Assembly: GCA_003516705.1 (NCBI GenBank) | Contig: DPCJ01000121.1 | Span: forward strand, 1,832 to 18,783 | Direction: 5' to 3' | Length of the DNA: 16,952 bases | From: Prolixibacteraceae bacterium | GTDB lineage: Bacteria > Bacteroidota > Bacteroidia > Bacteroidales > Prolixibacteraceae | Part shown: positions 14,702 to 16,952 of the stretch, piece after piece | Layout: each line of letters opens with the position of its first letter | Position numbering within the stretch: the first letter of the stretch is position 1 | Notes under the pieces: generated by a model | The model's input: the letters and a program-made list of their open reading frames with translations, nothing else | Databases searched by the model: none | What the model was told of the DNA's origin: nothing | Made by a program: the position numbers and the translations under genes

Positions 14702-15895
14702 CGTCAAAATTATACAGCATTGGATTTTTTTCAGCTTACACATAAATCGTTGCTCGAGAGCCGGAAGCCCACCATCAAACGGGAGCTTTCGAAACAAATC
14801 GACTGGAGCCGGAAACTCATTGCAGTAAAGGGTTTCAGGGGCGTGGGTAAAACCACTTTTTTGCTCGATTACATCCGCGATAACTTTAAAGACGACAACT
14901 CCGTGCTGTACATCAACCTCAATAATTTTTATTTTACCAAGCGCCGCATCAGCTCGTTTGCCGATGAGTTTGCCAAACGCGGCGGAAAACTGCTTGTGCT
15001 CGACCAGATTCAGAAATACCCCGAATGGTCGGCTGAACTGCGCAAATGCGCCGACGAAATTCCTGATTTAAAAATCGTTTTCAGCTCGTCGCCTGTATTG
15101 CGCATTGCCGAAGGCAACCCCGATTTACAGGGAATTGCACACATTCATCACCTGGCCGGGCTTTCGTTCCGCGAATACCTGAACCACCAGACCGGCAACC
15201 AGTTCAGGGTGTATAGTTTTGAGGAGATTATTGAAAACCATGTAAGTATTGCGCAGGAAATTGTTTCGAAAGTACGTCCGCTTGCTTATTTTAACGAGTA
15301 CCTTAAAAGTGGCTACTTCCCCTATTTTATCGACGACCCGAATTTTTATATAAACCGGTTACTCACACATGTAAACCTGGCATTGGAAATAGATGTTCCG
15401 TACATTAATCAGATTGAATTGAAATACCTGCCCAAACTGCGGAAACTGCTCCATCTTATTGCACTCGAGACTCCATTCACTCCAAATGTAAGTAAACTTG
15501 CAGCGGCAATCGAAACTTCGCGCGCCACGGTAATGAACTACCTGAATTACCTGAAAAATGCAAAACTCATTCACCTGTTGTATGCCAACGGCGATGAGGA
15601 ACAGGTAAAAAAACCTGCAAAAGTGTATCTGCACAACACCAACCTGTTGTATGCCATTGCACCCACAAACACCGACAATATTAATCTGCGCCACACCTTT
15701 TTTTACAACCAGGTGGATTATATTTGTGAAGTTAAGAGTTCGCCGGATGCCGATTTTCTGGTAAACAACAAGTATCATTTTACTGTTGGTGGCCGGAAAA
15801 CTGAACCTGCACATGGAATTTATGCTGCAGCCGATGTGATTGAAATTGGCGAAGGCAATAAAATTCCGCTGTGGTTGTTTGGGTTTTTGTATTAG
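14699..15895 (+). CDS. AAA_14/DUF4143-type ATPase with altered Walker B
   Basis: A protein of up to 398 residues of the AAA_14 ATPase plus DUF4143 family, whose function is poorly known. Seen: Walker A GFRGVGKTT at 45-53; Walker B LLVLDQIQKYPEW at 98-110; VFSSSPVLRI at 127-136 (sensor-like strand); LAGLSFREYL at 152-161, a family hallmark; a winged-helix region around 262-292 (SKLAAAIETSRATVMNYLNY); and the ending GNKIPLWLFGFLY typical of Bacteroidota members. The usual DE of Walker B is DQ (Q103), which removes the catalytic Glu. There is no ATG before residue 279: the earliest start is TTG 14699, with a stop just upstream at 14690, and TTG 14720 or 14750 are alternatives. It stands alone with GC and codon use like the core genes. 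Either a degenerating or a non-hydrolysing member. Confidence 0.82.
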   Translation: MRQNYTALDFFQLTHKSLLESRKPTIKRELSKQIDWSRKLIAVKGFRGVGKTTFLLDYIRDNFKDDNSVLYINLNNFYFTKRRISSFADEFAKRGGKLLVLDQIQKYPEWSAELRKCADEIPDLKIVFSSSPVLRIAEGNPDLQGIAHIHHLAGLSFREYLNHQTGNQFRVYSFEEIIENHVSIAQEIVSKVRPLAYFNEYLKSGYFPYFIDDPNFYINRLLTHVNLALEIDVPYINQIELKYLPKLRKLLHLIALETPFTPNVSKLAAAIETSRATVMNYLNYLKNAKLIHLLYANGDEEQVKKPAKVYLHNTNLLYAIAPTNTDNINLRHTFFYNQVDYICEVKSSPDADFLVNNKYHFTVGGRKTEPAHGIYAAADVIEIGEGNKIPLWLFGFLY

Positions 15896-15901
15896 GAACA
15901 A

Positions 15902-16011
15902 GATACTGGATGTTGGATAAGAAGATACTGGATAAAAAGATTGAGGATACTGGATATTGGATAAGAAGATACTGAATAAATAGATTTTGGATGCTGGATT
16001 TTGGATTTTGA
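15902..16011. repeat. 22-bp tandem array, five units
   Basis: Five 22-bp units start at 15902, 15924, 15946, 15968 and 15990 with no indels. Each begins GATACTG or GATGCTG, and units 1 and 3 are almost identical (GATACTGGAT then G/A, TTGGATAAGAA). A half-period of about 11 bp (GGATACT / GGATATT) shows within the units. The array fills nearly all the space between the ATPase stop and the four-helix-bundle start, ending 15 bp before the ATG. Confidence 0.85.
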
Positions 16012-16026
16012 GATTTAAAAGAAAAG

Positions 16027-16452
16027 ATGTCTTATAAAAAACTGGAAATATGGCAGATTGCAGATGAACTTGTGATAAAGATTCACAGGATGACGCTGCA
16101 TGAACCTCCTGCATTCGAAATGTATGAAGAAGGCAGCCAGATAAGACCTTCTTCGAAATCAGTAAAATCATTAATCGTTGAAGGTTATGGCAGAAAAGCC
16201 TATAAACAGGATTTTTTAAAATTCCTTGTCCATTCTATGGCTTCCAATGATGAAACAATCGACCATCTGGAAAATTTGTACAAAACAGAATCATTGACAA
16301 ACAACTCACTTTATTCAGAGTTGCACGAAAAATTGGAAATACTGGGAAGAAAACTGAACAACTTTATAACCGCGGTTCAGGAAAAACATAACATTGCAAA
16401 TGAACCGGAATCGATATATCAACTTCGGGATGACGATTACCTCACACCCTGA
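16027..16452 (+). CDS. Four-helix-bundle protein (23S rRNA intervening-sequence type)
   Basis: A 141-residue, mostly helical cytosolic protein of the four-helix-bundle family first noticed as ORFs in 23S rRNA intervening sequences (S23/IVP, PF05635). Seen: the start SYKKLEIWQIADELVIKIHR (helix 1), the family core EEGSQIRPSSKSVKSLIVEG (54-73), then YGRKAYKQDFLKFLVHSMAS (helix 2/3 with the usual R-x(4)-DF-FL pattern), and a final long helix SELHEKLEILGRKLNNFITA. The canonical QIRRAAxSI is changed to QIRPSSKSV, and the C-terminus runs about 20 residues past the usual length. It is not in an rRNA gene here; in Bacteroidota such genes are common as single accessory genes, and their role is unknown. 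Tandem arrays lie on both sides (22-bp upstream, 7-bp downstream). Confidence 0.85.
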   Translation: MSYKKLEIWQIADELVIKIHRMTLHEPPAFEMYEEGSQIRPSSKSVKSLIVEGYGRKAYKQDFLKFLVHSMASNDETIDHLENLYKTESLTNNSLYSELHEKLEILGRKLNNFITAVQEKHNIANEPESIYQLRDDDYLTP

Positions 16453-16490
16453 ATCAAGTATCGAGTATCAAGTATCAAATATCAAGAATC
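16449..16490. repeat. 7-bp tandem array (AAGTATC family)
   Basis: Six 7-base units run from 16449 to 16490: CTGAATC, AAGTATC, GAGTATC, AAGTATC, AAATATC and AAGAATC. The first unit overlaps the stop codon of the four-helix-bundle gene. The unit matches the array at 877-900 apart from the final C/T, and its core AGTATC is the reverse complement of GATACT in the 22-bp array. Confidence 0.8.
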
Positions 16491-16530
16491 AGATTTAAAT
16501 ATTAACAACACTATAAAAATCAGTTTAAAA

Positions 16531-16952
16531 ATGACAAAACAAAAAAAGTTTATCACATGTGACGGAAACTATGCAGCAGCGCATATCAGTTACATGTTCA
16601 GCGAAGTAGCCTGTATTTATCCGATTACACCGTCGTCAACGATGGCTGAATACGTGGATGAATGGGCAGCTTTCGGTAAAAAGAATATGTTTGGCCGTCC
16701 CGTTCGTCTTGCTGAAATGCAGAGCGAAGGTGGCGCTGCCGGCGCAGTTCATGGCGCCTTGCAATCAGGCGCTTTAACTTCAACTTACACTGCATCGCAG
16801 GGATTGTTATTGATGATCCCAAACATGTATAAAATTGCAGGCGAATTACTGCCTACAGTTTTTCACGTAAGTGCCCGTGCACTTGCCGGACATGCACTTT
16901 CGATTTTTGGCGACCACAGCGATATTTATGCTGCCCGCCAGACAGGTTTCGC
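16531..16952 (+). CDS. nifJ: Pyruvate:ferredoxin (flavodoxin) oxidoreductase, N-terminal part
   Basis: The first 140 codons of a pyruvate:ferredoxin oxidoreductase, which splits pyruvate with CoA to acetyl-CoA, CO2 and reduced ferredoxin; it is the main pyruvate-oxidising enzyme of anaerobes. The start MTKQKKFITCDGNYAAAH is followed by YPITPSSTMAEYVDEW (30-45) with the conserved domain I motif YPITPSS that contacts pyruvate, then EMQSEGGAAGAVHG (62-75), TYTASQGLLLMIPNMYKIAG (85-104) and IFGDHSD (125-131). Match to the family is residue-by-residue in these blocks. The gene runs off the right edge, so thiamine-binding and iron-sulfur domains are not visible. The ATG follows an A-rich context (AGTTTAAAA), usual for this phylum. 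The 7-bp array and a 40-bp AT-rich leader precede it. Confidence 0.95.
   Translation, partial: MTKQKKFITCDGNYAAAHISYMFSEVACIYPITPSSTMAEYVDEWAAFGKKNMFGRPVRLAEMQSEGGAAGAVHGALQSGALTSTYTASQGLLLMIPNMYKIAGELLPTVFHVSARALAGHALSIFGDHSDIYAARQTGF

Noticed and set aside
15359..16171. 270-residue open frame on the minus strand
   Set aside because: It is antisense to the ATPase, the 22-bp array and the four-helix-bundle gene, all of which are better supported.

Overview
The window looks chromosomal, from a member of the Bacteroidota, most likely an anaerobic Bacteroidales/Marinilabiliales-type organism. The evidence is signal peptides ending in an AQ/GQ-type site, a plug-less outer-membrane barrel ending in F, a FtsE of the Bacteroidota kind, several TAnnTTTG promoter boxes, few Shine-Dalgarno sites, and the start of a pyruvate:ferredoxin oxidoreductase. 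No rRNA, tRNA, CRISPR array, transposase or integrase was seen.

The left part (1-11067) is a compact core region. It holds the first 26 codons of an unidentified membrane-anchored protein (minus), a LOG-family nucleotide phosphoribohydrolase (minus), a bidirectional terminator, gyrB (minus) with a structured leader, and a two-gene minus-strand operon. That operon encodes a periplasmic ~1000-residue TPR protein followed 12 bp later by an outer-membrane beta-barrel protein. Divergent from it is ftsE (plus), which converges to within 9 bp of a U32-family peptidase/iron-sulfur protein (minus).

The right part (11068-16530) is accessory in character: long spacers rich in repeats, with isolated genes between them. 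It contains a degenerate 21-bp tandem array of exactly 14 units without indels (11297-11590), a compound hairpin element resembling an interspersed repeat (11687-11795), and a visibly AT-rich two-gene module. The module is a two-TM protein resembling putative phage abortive-infection proteins, abutting a DUF2806-like protein, and it is bounded by a perfect 9-bp inverted repeat. Next come a DUF202 membrane protein, a spacer with a REP-like 11-bp-stem palindrome, an AAA_14/DUF4143-type ATPase with Gln in place of the Walker B Glu and no ATG start, a 22-bp tandem array, and a four-helix-bundle (23S rRNA intervening-sequence type) protein. A 7-bp tandem array follows. The window ends inside a pyruvate:ferredoxin oxidoreductase gene (plus), where the core genome appears to resume.

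The best candidate for an undescribed system is the AT-rich two-gene module at 12111-13714. Its gene arrangement, family resemblances and repeat-bounded, cassette-like setting are what a small anti-phage or stress module would show, but its function is inferred, not demonstrated.
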